Shown: one piece after another, positions 24,877-34,168 of the stretch | Numbering within the stretch: the first letter of the stretch is position 1 | Layout: the number at the start of each line of letters is the position of its first letter | Assembly: GCF_028416635.1 (NCBI RefSeq) | Contig: NZ_CP114013.1 | Coordinates: forward strand, 62,001 to 126,000 | Length of the DNA: 64,000 nt | Direction: 5' to 3' | Origin: Baekduia alba | Lineage (GTDB): Bacteria > Actinomycetota > Thermoleophilia > Solirubrobacterales > Solirubrobacteraceae | The notes under the pieces: generated by a model | Told to the model about the DNA's origin: nothing | Databases searched by the model: none | Seen by the model: only the letters and a program-made list of their open reading frames with translations | Position numbers and translations under genes: made by a program

Positions 24877-26970
24877 ATGCGCCGCGCCTTTCGCTCGGCT
24901 GCGCTTCCCCTCCATCGCCACTCGCTTCCCCAGCTGGGCATCGACGCGGCGTTGGTCGCGCTGGCCTACCTGCTCGCCTTCCGTCTCCGGTTCGACGGGG
25001 GGATCCCGAGCGACTACGGCGATCTGCTCGCCGCGACGCTGCCCTACGTCGTCGCCGCGTCGCTGCTGATCTTCACGATGTTCGGGCTCTACGAGAAGTT
25101 CTGGCGCTACGTCGGCCAGCGCGACTACGTGAACATCCTCCAGGCGGTGATCGTCGCGACGCTGTTCGTCCCGGCGTTCAACGCGCTGACGCACCCCGTC
25201 ATCGTCGGCTCCGGCCGCGGCGACGTGACGCTGAGCGTCCCGACCGGCGTCCTGGGCTCGTTCTTCCTGCTCACGCTCGTGCTCGTCGGCGGCTCGCGCT
25301 TCGTCGCGCGCACGGTCTACGAGCGCCCGCTGAGCGGCTTCCGTCCGCGTCCCGGCGCCCGGCGCGTCCTGATCGTCGGCGCCGGCGACGGCGGCCGCCT
25401 GGTCCTGCGCGAGATCCTGCGCAACCCGGACCTGGGCCTGGACCCGATCGGCTTCGTCGACGACGACCCGACCAAGCACCGCATGCGCGTCGAGGGCGTG
25501 CGCGTCCTGGGCCGCACCAGCGAGCTCGCGCGGATCCTCGACGAGGCCGAGCCCGACGAGGTCACGATCGCGATTCCCTCGGCGCCCGGCACGCTGCGCG
25601 CGGCCGTGGTGTCGGCCTGCCGCGCGCGCGGCATCGCCGTCCGGACGCTGCCGACCGTCTTCGAGCTGCTCAAGACCGGGGGCGGCAACGTCGTGCGCCA
25701 GGCGCGCCCGGTCGAGGTCGAGGACATCCTGGGCCGCGAGCCGATCCGGATGGAGCTCGACCGCGTCGGGCGGTACCTCCAGAACGAGGTCGTCCTGGTC
25801 ACCGGCGCCGGCGGCTCGATCGGCTCCGAGCTGTGCCGCCAGATCTCGCGCGTCGCGCCGCGCAAGCTGATCCTCCTCGACCACGCCGAGGACAACCTCT
25901 TCCGCATCATGCGCGAGCTGGAGGACGACCGCCACGTCCACCCGTCGTCGATGGCCGTCGTGCTCGCCGACTGCAAGGAGGGCGAGCGGATGCGCGAGGT
26001 CTTCGCCGAGCATCGGCCGACCGTCGTCTTCCACGCCGCCGCCTACAAGCACGTCGGGCTGATGGAGCTCAACCCGGTCGAGGCCGTGCGCAACAACGCG
26101 CTGGCGACCCGGCTGATGGCGCGCGTGGCCGGCGAGCACGACGTCCGCCGCTTCGTGCAGGTCTCGACCGACAAGGCCGTCACGCCCGCGACGGTCATGG
26201 GCGCGTCCAAGGCGCTGGCCGAGTTCGCCGTCGAGGCCGCGCAGGTGCGCTGGCCGAACACGCGCTACGCGATCGTGCGCTTCGGCAACGTGCTCGGCTC
26301 TTCGGGCTCGGTCGTCCCGATCTTCCGCCGCCAGATCGCGCTCGGCGGCCCCGTGACCGTCACCGACAAGCGCATGACGCGCTACTTCATGACGATCCCG
26401 GAGGCCGTGCAGCTCGTGATCCGCTCCGGCTCGCTGGGCGCGGGCGGCGAGATCTTCGTGCTGGAGATGGGCGAGCCCGTCTCGATCTGGCACCTCGCCG
26501 AGACGATGATCGAGCTCAGCGGCCTGCGTCCCGGAGAGGACATCGTCATCGAGGAGGTCGGGCGCCGGCCGGGGGAGAAGCTCTTCGAGGAGCTGTTCAA
26601 CCCGTACGAGCGCACGCAGCCCACGCCGGCCGAGAAGATCCTGCGCGCGGAGCGCGATCGGCTCGATCCCCAGGCGGTCGAGTCGATGTTCGACGAGGTC
26701 GGCCTCCTGGTGCTCGAAGGCGATGCCGCGGCCCTCGCCGCGAAGGTCGCCGAGCTGTCGGAGATGCGCGAGATCCAGGAAATCGCGGCCCGTCCGCCCG
26801 TGGGCGCGGACGTGCAGGACGAGACCGGCGGCGGGACGGACCGCGCCGCCCGGTCCCTGGGCACCGGCTTGCAGGACGAGACCGGCGGCGGGCCGGACCG
26901 CGCCGCCCGGTCCCTGGGCACCGGCTTGCAGGACGGCACCGGCGGCGGGCCGGACCGGGCCATTCTCTAG
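24877..26970 (+). CDS. Membrane-bound nucleotide-sugar 4,6-dehydratase (CapD/PglF/WbpM type)
   Basis: The 697-residue protein has four membrane segments (about 15-145), a Rossmann-like CoA-binding domain (about 160-275; RVLIVGAGDGGRLVLREIL) and a C-terminal SDR dehydratase (about 285-570; VTGAGGSIGSELCRQI, FHAAAYKHVGLME, STDKAVTPATVMGASK). The Met in place of Tyr in MGASK is normal for this subfamily. It probably forms UDP-4-keto-6-deoxy-HexNAc, the substrate of a DegT aminotransferase. The last 50 residues are a tandem repeat of a 19-residue unit (QDETGGGPDRAARSLGTG), not part of the enzyme fold. Confidence 0.93.
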   Translation: MRRAFRSAALPLHRHSLPQLGIDAALVALAYLLAFRLRFDGGIPSDYGDLLAATLPYVVAASLLIFTMFGLYEKFWRYVGQRDYVNILQAVIVATLFVPAFNALTHPVIVGSGRGDVTLSVPTGVLGSFFLLTLVLVGGSRFVARTVYERPLSGFRPRPGARRVLIVGAGDGGRLVLREILRNPDLGLDPIGFVDDDPTKHRMRVEGVRVLGRTSELARILDEAEPDEVTIAIPSAPGTLRAAVVSACRARGIAVRTLPTVFELLKTGGGNVVRQARPVEVEDILGREPIRMELDRVGRYLQNEVVLVTGAGGSIGSELCRQISRVAPRKLILLDHAEDNLFRIMRELEDDRHVHPSSMAVVLADCKEGERMREVFAEHRPTVVFHAAAYKHVGLMELNPVEAVRNNALATRLMARVAGEHDVRRFVQVSTDKAVTPATVMGASKALAEFAVEAAQVRWPNTRYAIVRFGNVLGSSGSVVPIFRRQIALGGPVTVTDKRMTRYFMTIPEAVQLVIRSGSLGAGGEIFVLEMGEPVSIWHLAETMIELSGLRPGEDIVIEEVGRRPGEKLFEELFNPYERTQPTPAEKILRAERDRLDPQAVESMFDEVGLLVLEGDAAALAAKVAELSEMREIQEIAARPPVGADVQDETGGGTDRAARSLGTGLQDETGGGPDRAARSLGTGLQDGTGGGPDRAIL
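26814..26960 (+). repeat. 57-bp in-frame tandem repeat, about 2.6 copies
   Basis: Units begin at 26814, 26871 and 26928 with GCAGGAC and are nearly identical; the third is partial and runs into the stop codon. Each encodes 19 residues of the dehydratase tail, so copy-number change keeps the frame. Confidence 0.9.
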
Positions 26971-26983
26971 CATGGCGCCCTGC

Positions 26984-28096
26984 ATGTCGTCGATCCTGGC
27001 CCTTTCGGTCTCCGACAAGATCGAGCAGTACGGGGCGTACGCCGGCTTCGCGTCGGTGCTCGGCCTCGCCATCCTCTCGTTGCTCTACTTCGCGCAAGCG
27101 CGCGAAGTCAAGCGTCTGCGCGAGTGGGCTGGCCGTGCTCCCGAACGCGCGCAGGACGTGCAGGAGCGCGCGGTCGCGGTCGCCCAGCAACGCGTGATCG
27201 CCCAGCCGCAGCGCCCGGCCCAGCCCGCGCAGCCCCAGCAGCCGGGCGCGCCCCGGCCGGCCGCCGCCACCCCGGCCGGCCAGGCGGGCGCCGTCCCCGC
27301 CCCGACGGTCGCCGCGGCCGCCACCGCCGCGGGCGCGGCCACCGCGACGCCGCCCAGCGCGGCGCCCAAGCCGCCCGTCCCCGCGCCCGCCGCGCCCGGC
27401 GGCCAGCCGACGACCGTCCAGCCCGCCGCCAACGGCGCCGCCGCGACGGCACCGCCCGCCCGCCCCGGCGAGCCGCTGCGCGTCCCGGCCGCGGCCGCGA
27501 CGCCGCCTCCGGGCTCCACGCGGACCAACTACGGCCCCGACGACGGCGATGACGACCATCGCTCGCGCCTGCCGATGTTCGGCGCCATCGCCGCGATCGC
27601 CGTGGTGGTCGTCGTCCTGGTCGTCCTGCTGACCGGCGTGCTCGGCGGGAGCGACGGCGGGACGCAGAAGGCCAACACGATCGGCACGCCCGGCGGTGCG
27701 GCGACCACGCCCAAGGGCGGCAACGCCGCGTCGACGACCAAGGCCAAGGCGCCCGCCGCCGCGCCGAAGCCCGGCACCTACACCGTCGCGGTGCTCAACG
27801 GCACGACCGTCCCGGGGCTGGCCCGCGGCGTCTCCAACCGGCTGACCAACGCCAAGTACAAGATCGGCAACGTCACCAACGCCGCGACGCAGGATCGCTC
27901 GGCCACGCTCGTCGAGTTCGCGCCCGGCCACCGGGCCGAGGCGGACTCGGTCGCCAAGGCGATCGACGTCCAGTCCGACTCCATCCAGCAGCTGTCGCCC
28001 GGGTCCAAGACCATCGCGGGCAACGAGGCGACGGTCGTGGTGACGGTCGGCGCCGACCAGAACACGTCGCCCCAGTCGTCGTCGACGACGCCGTAG
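26984..28096 (+). CDS. LytR_C domain membrane protein
   Basis: The 370-residue protein has an N-terminal membrane helix (about 12-32), a long Pro/Ala-rich linker (about 60-185), a second helix (about 200-222; IAAIAVVVVVLVVLLTGVL) and a C-terminal LytR_C domain (about 265-350; YTVAVLNGTTVPGLARGVSN). LytR_C is often found with LytR-CpsA-Psr phosphotransferases that attach glycans to peptidoglycan, but the catalytic LCP domain is absent here. A TAGCAT box (26968-26973) lies ten bases before this ATG, which favours it over the ATG 12 bases upstream. Confidence 0.8.
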   Translation: MSSILALSVSDKIEQYGAYAGFASVLGLAILSLLYFAQAREVKRLREWAGRAPERAQDVQERAVAVAQQRVIAQPQRPAQPAQPQQPGAPRPAAATPAGQAGAVPAPTVAAAATAAGAATATPPSAAPKPPVPAPAAPGGQPTTVQPAANGAAATAPPARPGEPLRVPAAAATPPPGSTRTNYGPDDGDDDHRSRLPMFGAIAAIAVVVVVLVVLLTGVLGGSDGGTQKANTIGTPGGAATTPKGGNAASTTKAKAPAAAPKPGTYTVAVLNGTTVPGLARGVSNRLTNAKYKIGNVTNAATQDRSATLVEFAPGHRAEADSVAKAIDVQSDSIQQLSPGSKTIAGNEATVVVTVGADQNTSPQSSSTTP

Positions 28097-28113
28097 CCGG
28101 CCGCCAAGAGCCC

Positions 28114-28866
28114 GTGGCCGGCTTCCTCGACCTCCCCGAGCGCAGCCTCAAGCCGCGCGACCGCGGGCTCACGCACGTCCTGGACAAGGGCCTGTCGTGC
28201 GCCGAGGTCGACGGGCTGATGGAGGTCGCCGGCGACGCCGTCGACATCGTCAAGCTCGGCTGGGGCACCGCGCTGGTCACGGGCAACCTGATCGACAAGC
28301 TCGCGCGCTACAAGGCGCACGGCATCCCGGTCGTTCTCGGCGGCACGCTCACCGAGATCGCGCTGCGCGACGACCGGCTCGACGGCCTGATCGCCTGGTG
28401 CAAGGAGCTCGGGATCGGCCACGTCGAGGTCTCCGACGGCACGATCGCGCTGGACGGCGAGCGCAAGCGCGCGATCGTGGCGCGACTCGCGCGCGAGTTC
28501 ACGGTCTTCTCCGAGGTGGGCTCCAAGGACGACGAGCGGATCATGGCCCCGTACCGCTGGGTCGAGGAGATCGAGGCCGAGCTGGCGGCGGGCGCCTGGA
28601 AGGTGATCGCCGAGGCGCGCGAGTCCGGCACCGCCGGGATCTTCCGCCCCGACGGCGAGGTCCGGATGGGCCTGATCGACGAGATCGTCCACGCGATCGA
28701 CCCGGCGCGCCTGATCTTCGAGGCGCCGCAGCGCGCCCAGCAGGTCTGGTTCCTCAAGCGCTTCGGCCGCGAGGTCAACCTCGGCAACATCGCGCCGGCC
28801 GACGTCCTGTCGCTCGAGACGCTGCGGCTCGGCCTGCGCAGCGACACGATGGAGATCGAGGGATGA
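28114..28866 (+). CDS. comA: Phosphosulfolactate synthase (ComA family)
   Basis: ComA adds sulfite to phosphoenolpyruvate to give (2R)-phosphosulfolactate, the first step of coenzyme M synthesis in methanogens and of sulfolactate formation in some bacteria. The 250-residue TIM barrel has the family motifs DIVKLGWGTALV, VVLGGTLTEIA, HVEVSDGTI, FSEVGSKDDE and NLGNIAPADVLSLETLRLGLR. GTG start, 17 bases after the preceding stop. The next gene overlaps by ATGA and encodes a phosphatase, which could release sulfolactate; this coupling is an inference. Confidence 0.88.
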   Translation: MAGFLDLPERSLKPRDRGLTHVLDKGLSCAEVDGLMEVAGDAVDIVKLGWGTALVTGNLIDKLARYKAHGIPVVLGGTLTEIALRDDRLDGLIAWCKELGIGHVEVSDGTIALDGERKRAIVARLAREFTVFSEVGSKDDERIMAPYRWVEEIEAELAAGAWKVIAEARESGTAGIFRPDGEVRMGLIDEIVHAIDPARLIFEAPQRAQQVWFLKRFGREVNLGNIAPADVLSLETLRLGLRSDTMEIEG

Positions 28867-29408
28867 GCGCGCACGGCGTCTTCCTCGCCCGCCACGGGGA
28901 GACCGACTACAACGCCGCGCGGCGCTTCCAGGGCCACCTGCCGGTGCCGCTCAACGCCCGCGGGCGCGAGCAGGCCCAGGAGCTGGCGCGCGTCGCCGCC
29001 CAGCAGGAGTGGGCGACGCTGATCTGCTCGCCGTTGGCCCGGGCGCGCGAGACGGCCGACATCGTCGGCGCCGCGATCGGCCACCACCCGATCGAGGACG
29101 CGCGCTTCGCCGAGACCGACTGCGGCATCTGGACCGACCGGATGTTCGACGACGTGCAGCGCGACGAGCCGGAGCTGTTCGCCGCCTACCTGCGCGCCGA
29201 CCCGGACTTCGCGTTCCCCGGCGGCGAGTCGTTCGCCCAGCAGCAGCTGCGCGTCCTGGAGGGCATCGACGCGGCCGCTCAGGGCCCGCGCCCGGCGCTG
29301 GTCGTCAGCCACCGCGGCTCGATGCGCCTGGCGCTCGCCGCGCTGCACGACGACGACGCCCATCGTGCGGCGGCGATCCCCAACGCGTCGCTGGTGGAGC
29401 TCCCGTGA
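28863..29408 (+). CDS. Histidine phosphatase (phosphoglycerate mutase-like)
   Basis: The 181-residue protein carries the catalytic R10-H11-G12-E13 and the second histidine in VVSHRGSMRLAL. It belongs to the broad-specificity branch of the superfamily. Overlap with comA (ATGA) suggests coupled translation and a phosphosulfolactate-type substrate, although such enzymes dephosphorylate many compounds. Its stop overlaps the next GTG start (GTGA). Confidence 0.88.
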   Translation: MSAHGVFLARHGETDYNAARRFQGHLPVPLNARGREQAQELARVAAQQEWATLICSPLARARETADIVGAAIGHHPIEDARFAETDCGIWTDRMFDDVQRDEPELFAAYLRADPDFAFPGGESFAQQQLRVLEGIDAAAQGPRPALVVSHRGSMRLALAALHDDDAHRAAAIPNASLVELP

Positions 29409-31282
29409 CCGCCACCAGACGGGCCCCGCTGATCATCTTCGGAGTCCTCGTCGCCGCGACCTTCGCGGCGTTCTTCGTGGCGCAGCGGCTGAAGAACGCG
29501 CCGAGCGTGGTGCAGTCGCTGCAGATCGCCACCGACGGTGTCCCGCCGATCATCTCGCCCAACGGCGACGGTCGCCGCGAGCGCGCGCACATCACGTTCA
29601 AGCTCAAGAAGGCCGACAACGCGGCCGTCCACATCATCAACGCCGACGGCGACGTGATCCGGACGTTGATGGACCGCCACCTCGGCGCCTACCAGCCGAT
29701 CGTCCCGTCGCTGAGCTGGGACGGCCGCGACGACGACGGCCAGCTCGTCCCCGACGGCCGCTACCGCATCAGCATCACGCTCAGCCACCTCGGCCGCACG
29801 GTCATCTCGCAGCGCACGATCCTCAAGGACACGACGCCGCCGCGGCCGCGCGTGCTGTCGATCGGGCCGGTGCGCACCTACGGCCCCGAGCTGCTGCCCG
29901 AGCCGAGCGGCAAGCCGGCGAAGGTCAACTTCCTGGCGGCGCAGCGCAAGCCCAAGATCATGGTGTTCAAGACGTCGCCGAGCGCGCCGCGCCTCGTGCG
30001 CACGGTCGTCGAGCCGGACATCAAGCAGGGCGCGACGAGCTGGGCGTGGGACGGAACCAACGACGCCGGCCGCCGGGTCTCGCCGGGCACCTACCTCGTG
30101 GTCCTGCAGTGGCGCGACCCGGCGGGCAACATCGGCACGTCCGCGCCGCTGGACCGCGCCGGGCTGCCGATCCTCACCCGCGGCAAGCTGCCCGGCCACG
30201 GCGGCATCACCGTCCGCTACCTCGGCGCGCAGACGCCGGTGACGCCGGTCAAGGCGCGCGAGACGGTCCCGATCCAGGTCGACGCGCGCCAGCAGCGGTA
30301 CTCGTGGACCGTCCACGCGGTCGGCGACCCGACGGTCCGCGCCCGTTCCAACAAGCCCAAGACGACGCCGAACGTGCGCTTCCAGGCGCCCGGCGGCAAG
30401 TCGCGGCTCTACGTCTTCACCGCGCACACGTCCACGCGCTCGACGCGGGTCGTGTTCCCGATCCAGGCGCGCCAGGCGGTCGCGGGCACGGCGGCCAAGC
30501 CCAAGGGCGTGTTGGTGGTGTTGCCCTACACGACGTGGCAGGGGCGCAACACGGGCGACGACGACGGCGACGGCGCGCCCAACACGCTCGACCTCGGCGG
30601 GCCGGTGCGGCCCGTGCGGATCATGGCCGGCGACGGCCTGCCGCAGGGCTTCACCGAGCAGGAGGGGCCGCTGACGCAGTGGCTGGACCGCAACGGCAAG
30701 CGCTATGACATCACCACCGACTTCGCGCTCGCCTCGGGCCGCGGGCCGGCGCTCGCCGGCCACCACGGCGTCCTGATCCCGGGCGACGCGCGCTGGCTGC
30801 CGGCGAAGGTCCGCGTCGCGCTGCGGGCGTTCGTCAAGGCCGGCGGGACCGTGGTCTCGACCGGGACGGACTCGCTGCGCCGCAGCGTCGCGCTCGACGC
30901 CAAGCACCGCCTGGCCGAGCCGTCGCCGCGCAAGCCAACTGACCTGTTCGGCGAGCGCATCGGCGCGTTGCAGGCCAAGACCACCGACTTGACCGTGTTC
31001 GACCAGGACACGAAGCTCGACCTGTTCAAGAACTCCAACGGCGTCTTCAAGGCCGTGCCGTCCTGGGAGCCCACCGAGGGCACCGGTGAGGAGGCCGACC
31101 AGCTGTCGACCGCCGTCACCGACCAGAAGTACGGCGCCAAGCCCGTCGTCGTGGCCGCGCGCTTCGGCCAGGGCCTGGTCATCCGGCCCGGCTACCCGTC
31201 GTTCGCGCAGCGCCTCTCCGCCAACTCCGACCCCGCCACCAGCGCGCTGATGGCCCGGATGTGGACGCTCCTCTCCCACTGA
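29405..31282 (+). CDS. Membrane-anchored FlgD-Ig-like protein, function unknown
   Basis: The 625-residue protein has an N-terminal signal anchor (about 6-26). Two FlgD/Omp85-type Ig repeats follow (about 45-140 with IISPNGDGRRE, SWDGRDDDGQLVPDGRYRI; and about 195-240 with WAWDGTNDAGRRVSPGTY). The C-terminal half (about 360-600) resembles the glutamine amidotransferase-like domain of N,N-dimethylformamidase large subunits (VLVVLPYTTWQGRN, then GHHGVLIPGDARWLP). It is probably extracytoplasmic. It is coupled to its neighbours by a GTGA overlap and a 22-base overlap. I cannot name a reaction. Confidence 0.75.
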   Translation: MTATRRAPLIIFGVLVAATFAAFFVAQRLKNAPSVVQSLQIATDGVPPIISPNGDGRRERAHITFKLKKADNAAVHIINADGDVIRTLMDRHLGAYQPIVPSLSWDGRDDDGQLVPDGRYRISITLSHLGRTVISQRTILKDTTPPRPRVLSIGPVRTYGPELLPEPSGKPAKVNFLAAQRKPKIMVFKTSPSAPRLVRTVVEPDIKQGATSWAWDGTNDAGRRVSPGTYLVVLQWRDPAGNIGTSAPLDRAGLPILTRGKLPGHGGITVRYLGAQTPVTPVKARETVPIQVDARQQRYSWTVHAVGDPTVRARSNKPKTTPNVRFQAPGGKSRLYVFTAHTSTRSTRVVFPIQARQAVAGTAAKPKGVLVVLPYTTWQGRNTGDDDGDGAPNTLDLGGPVRPVRIMAGDGLPQGFTEQEGPLTQWLDRNGKRYDITTDFALASGRGPALAGHHGVLIPGDARWLPAKVRVALRAFVKAGGTVVSTGTDSLRRSVALDAKHRLAEPSPRKPTDLFGERIGALQAKTTDLTVFDQDTKLDLFKNSNGVFKAVPSWEPTEGTGEEADQLSTAVTDQKYGAKPVVVAARFGQGLVIRPGYPSFAQRLSANSDPATSALMARMWTLLSH

Positions 31283-32766
31283 TCCTCGCCGCCCTCTTCG
31301 CCGCCGGCGCCGTCGTGGCGCCGCGGGCCCGCTGGCGCGCGTGGTCGACGCTCGGCGCCCTGGTGCTCGCGCCGGCGCTGCTGATCTCCGACATCTGGGA
31401 CACCGACCAGGTGCGGCCGCTGCGCGACCATCCGTCGCTCGCGCTCGCCGCGGTGGTCGTCGGCCTCGGCGCCCTGGCGGGGCTGGCCGTGCTGTTCGAC
31501 CGCCACCCGACGTGGTTCCCGCTGGCCGCGGCCGCGGCGATCCCGTTCCGGGTGCCGATCGCCAGCGGCGGCTCGACGGCGAACCTGCTCGTGCCGCTGT
31601 ACGTGGTCGTCGGCGCGGGCGCGCTGGCCTACGCGATCCCGCGGATATTCGGCCCGCCCTCCCCGCGCGGCGACGAGCCGGAGCGCAAGGCGACGCTGCT
31701 GGAGTGGCTGCTCGCCGCCTCGGTCGTGTTGTACGCCTTGCAGGGCTGGTACTCCGACGACTTCGACAAGGCGCTGGAGAACGTCGTCTTCTTCTACGTG
31801 CCGTTCGCGCTGCTGTTCGCCCTGCTCGCGCGGATCCCGTGGTCGCGCAAGCTGGCGGTGCAGGTGCTGGGCGTCCTGGCGGTGCTCGCGGTGGCCTTCG
31901 CGTGCGTGGGCTTCGTCGAGTACGCGACGCGCCACCTGTTCCTGAACCCCAAGGTCATCGCGTCCAACCAGTTCGAGTCCTACTTCCGCGTCAACTCGCT
32001 GTTCTTCGACCCCAACATCTATGGGCGCTTCCTGGCGATCGTGATGCTGGGGCTGGCCGCGGTGCTGATCTGGACCTCGCGAGCACGCGACATGTGGATC
32101 GTCACCGCGGTGCTCGCGGTGCTGATGGCCGGGCTGGTGCTGACGCTGTCGCAGTCGAGCTTCGCGGCGCTGTTGTTGGGGCTGTTGGTCCTGGCGGGGG
32201 CGCGCTGGAGCCCGCGCTGGGCGGTCGGCGTCGGCGCGACCGCGCTGGTGGTCGGCGCGCTGTTCGTGCTCGTCGCGCCGTCGTCGGTCCGGCTGGACCT
32301 CAGCTCGTCCAAGGGCGCCGACACCGCGACCAGCGGCCGCTACGACCTGCTCAAGGGCGGCGTGGACCTGTTCGCCGACAAGCCCCTGAAGGGGTACGGC
32401 TCGGGCGCGTTCTCGCGGGCCTACCGCCGGGCCGAGAACGGGTCGGCCGAGCGCGCGGTCTCCGCGTCGCACACGATCCCGATCACGGTCGCCGCCGAGC
32501 AGGGCATCGGCGGGTTGTTGGTGTACATCGCACTGCTCGTCGCGGGCTTCACGGCGCTGCTGCGCGGCGTGCGGGGCGACCCGGTCCGGGCCGCGATCGC
32601 CGCCGCGTTCGCCGGCCTGGTGCTGCACACCTGGAGCTACGCGTCGTTCCTGGAGGACCCGCTGACCTGGGCGCTGCTCGGCGTCGGCCTGGCGCTGTCG
32701 CTCGTGCCGCGCCGGCGCCGGCGGCCGGAGCCCGAAGCGGCCCCGGCGCCCGCCCCCGCCGCATGA
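31261..32766 (+). CDS. O-antigen ligase/polymerase-like membrane protein (Wzy/WaaL)
   Basis: The 501-residue protein has about eleven membrane segments and the Wzy_C-type loop between late helices (KGYGSGAFSRAYRR, then SHTIPITVAAEQGIGGLLVY), typical of enzymes that polymerise or transfer undecaprenyl-linked glycans. The start ATG lies 22 bases inside the previous gene. Its stop overlaps the next start (ATGA). It fits as the polymerase or ligase of the glycan made by this locus. Confidence 0.87.
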   Translation: MDAPLPLILAALFAAGAVVAPRARWRAWSTLGALVLAPALLISDIWDTDQVRPLRDHPSLALAAVVVGLGALAGLAVLFDRHPTWFPLAAAAAIPFRVPIASGGSTANLLVPLYVVVGAGALAYAIPRIFGPPSPRGDEPERKATLLEWLLAASVVLYALQGWYSDDFDKALENVVFFYVPFALLFALLARIPWSRKLAVQVLGVLAVLAVAFACVGFVEYATRHLFLNPKVIASNQFESYFRVNSLFFDPNIYGRFLAIVMLGLAAVLIWTSRARDMWIVTAVLAVLMAGLVLTLSQSSFAALLLGLLVLAGARWSPRWAVGVGATALVVGALFVLVAPSSVRLDLSSSKGADTATSGRYDLLKGGVDLFADKPLKGYGSGAFSRAYRRAENGSAERAVSASHTIPITVAAEQGIGGLLVYIALLVAGFTALLRGVRGDPVRAAIAAAFAGLVLHTWSYASFLEDPLTWALLGVGLALSLVPRRRRRPEPEAAPAPAPAA

Positions 32767-34160
32767 GCGCCCGCCGCGCGGAGCTGCTGGTCGTCGGCGC
32801 GCTGGCCGTCGCCGCGATCCTCTTCTGGGCGCTCGTCCCGACCTATCCGAACTACGACGCCTACTACCACCTGGCCTGGGGACGGGAGATCGTCGGCGGC
32901 CACCTGCCGGGGTTCGAGGCCTACCAGGCGCCGACGCAGCATCCGCTGTACCTCGCGATCTGCGCGGTCCTGGGCCTGTTCGGGCAGCACGCCGACCGGT
33001 TGCTCGTGCTGTTCACCTGCCTCTGCCACGTCGCGTTCACCTACGCCGTCTACCGGCTGGGGACGGCGATCTGGGACCGGCGCGCCGGGCTGGCGGCCGC
33101 GGTGCTGGCGGGCTCGTCGTTCGCGCTGCTCCTCTACGCGGCGCGCGCCTACGTCGACGAGCCGTTCCTGGCGCTGGTGCTGTGGGCGGCGGCGCTGGAG
33201 GCCGAGCGGACCGTGCGCGGCGATCGCGGCGGCACGGCGCCGGTCTGGGTCCTGCTCGTCCTCGCCGGCCTGCTGCGCCCCGAGGCGTGGCTGCTGGGCG
33301 GCGCCTACTGGCTGTGGCTGGCGTGGCCGTCGCGGCGGCTGGACTGGCGCACGCTGCCGCTCGTCGTCGCGGCGCCGCTGACCTGGTGCGCGATCGACGC
33401 GCTCGTGACCGGCGACCCGCTGTTCTCGCTGCACGCGACCTCCGACCTGGCCGACGAGCTGAACCGCTCGCGCTCGTTCTCCGAGGTCCCCGGCGACTTC
33501 GTCTCGTTCCTGGCCGACACCGCGCGGCTGCCGGTGGCGCTGGCCGCGGTGGCCGGCGCGATCTGGTCGCTGCGCCGCCGCGACTTCCGCGCCGCGCACG
33601 TGCCGCTCGCGCTCTTCCTCGCGGGGTCGTTCACGTTCTTCGCGACGTCGGTCGCGGGCCTGTCCGTGCTCCCGCGCTACCTCACCGTGCCCGCCGTCGC
33701 GCTCTGCCTGCCCGCCGGCTACCTGGTGACGCGCACCCGCGCGCTCTTCGCGCTCGCGGTCGTCGCCGGGGTCGCGTTCGTGATCGTCCGCGCCGACGCC
33801 TTCGACAAGCTCGCCACCGAGCTGCGCTTCATCCGCTCCACCCACGACGACCTCGTCGCGGTGTTGCACACCAAGTCGGTACGCGACGGCCGGGCGTGCG
33901 GGCCGGTGACGCTGCCCAACTACCGCCTCGTCCCCGACACCCGCTGGATCCTCGACGCCAGCCAGAAGCAGGTCGGCTCCCGCTCCGCCGTCCAGCGCAA
34001 GCACGGCGTCGCCCTCCTCCTCGTCGGCGAGAAGCTCCTCCGCCGCTACGGCTTCGCCGACGGAGCGAGCCCGAAGACCAACGGGCCGCCGGACGGGTTC
34101 GTCCGCGGCGACCGTCGCGGTGGCTTCACGGCGTACGTCGGCTGTTCGGGGCGGGGCTGA
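32763..34160 (+). CDS. GT39/PMT-like polyprenyl-sugar-dependent membrane glycosyltransferase
   Basis: The 465-residue protein has about ten membrane helices. The first outer loop holds PNYDAYYHLAWGREI, the Asp/Glu-bearing loop typical of GT-C enzymes, followed by YQAPTQHPLYLAICAVLG. GT-C enzymes use lipid-linked sugars outside the membrane; the family includes protein O-mannosyltransferases, ArnT and arabinosyltransferases. The acceptor cannot be told. Its start overlaps the ligase-like gene, and a convergent GNAT gene ends eight bases downstream. Confidence 0.82.
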   Translation: MSARRAELLVVGALAVAAILFWALVPTYPNYDAYYHLAWGREIVGGHLPGFEAYQAPTQHPLYLAICAVLGLFGQHADRLLVLFTCLCHVAFTYAVYRLGTAIWDRRAGLAAAVLAGSSFALLLYAARAYVDEPFLALVLWAAALEAERTVRGDRGGTAPVWVLLVLAGLLRPEAWLLGGAYWLWLAWPSRRLDWRTLPLVVAAPLTWCAIDALVTGDPLFSLHATSDLADELNRSRSFSEVPGDFVSFLADTARLPVALAAVAGAIWSLRRRDFRAAHVPLALFLAGSFTFFATSVAGLSVLPRYLTVPAVALCLPAGYLVTRTRALFALAVVAGVAFVIVRADAFDKLATELRFIRSTHDDLVAVLHTKSVRDGRACGPVTLPNYRLVPDTRWILDASQKQVGSRSAVQRKHGVALLLVGEKLLRRYGFADGASPKTNGPPDGFVRGDRRGGFTAYVGCSGRG

Positions 34161-34168
34161 GGTGGCCC

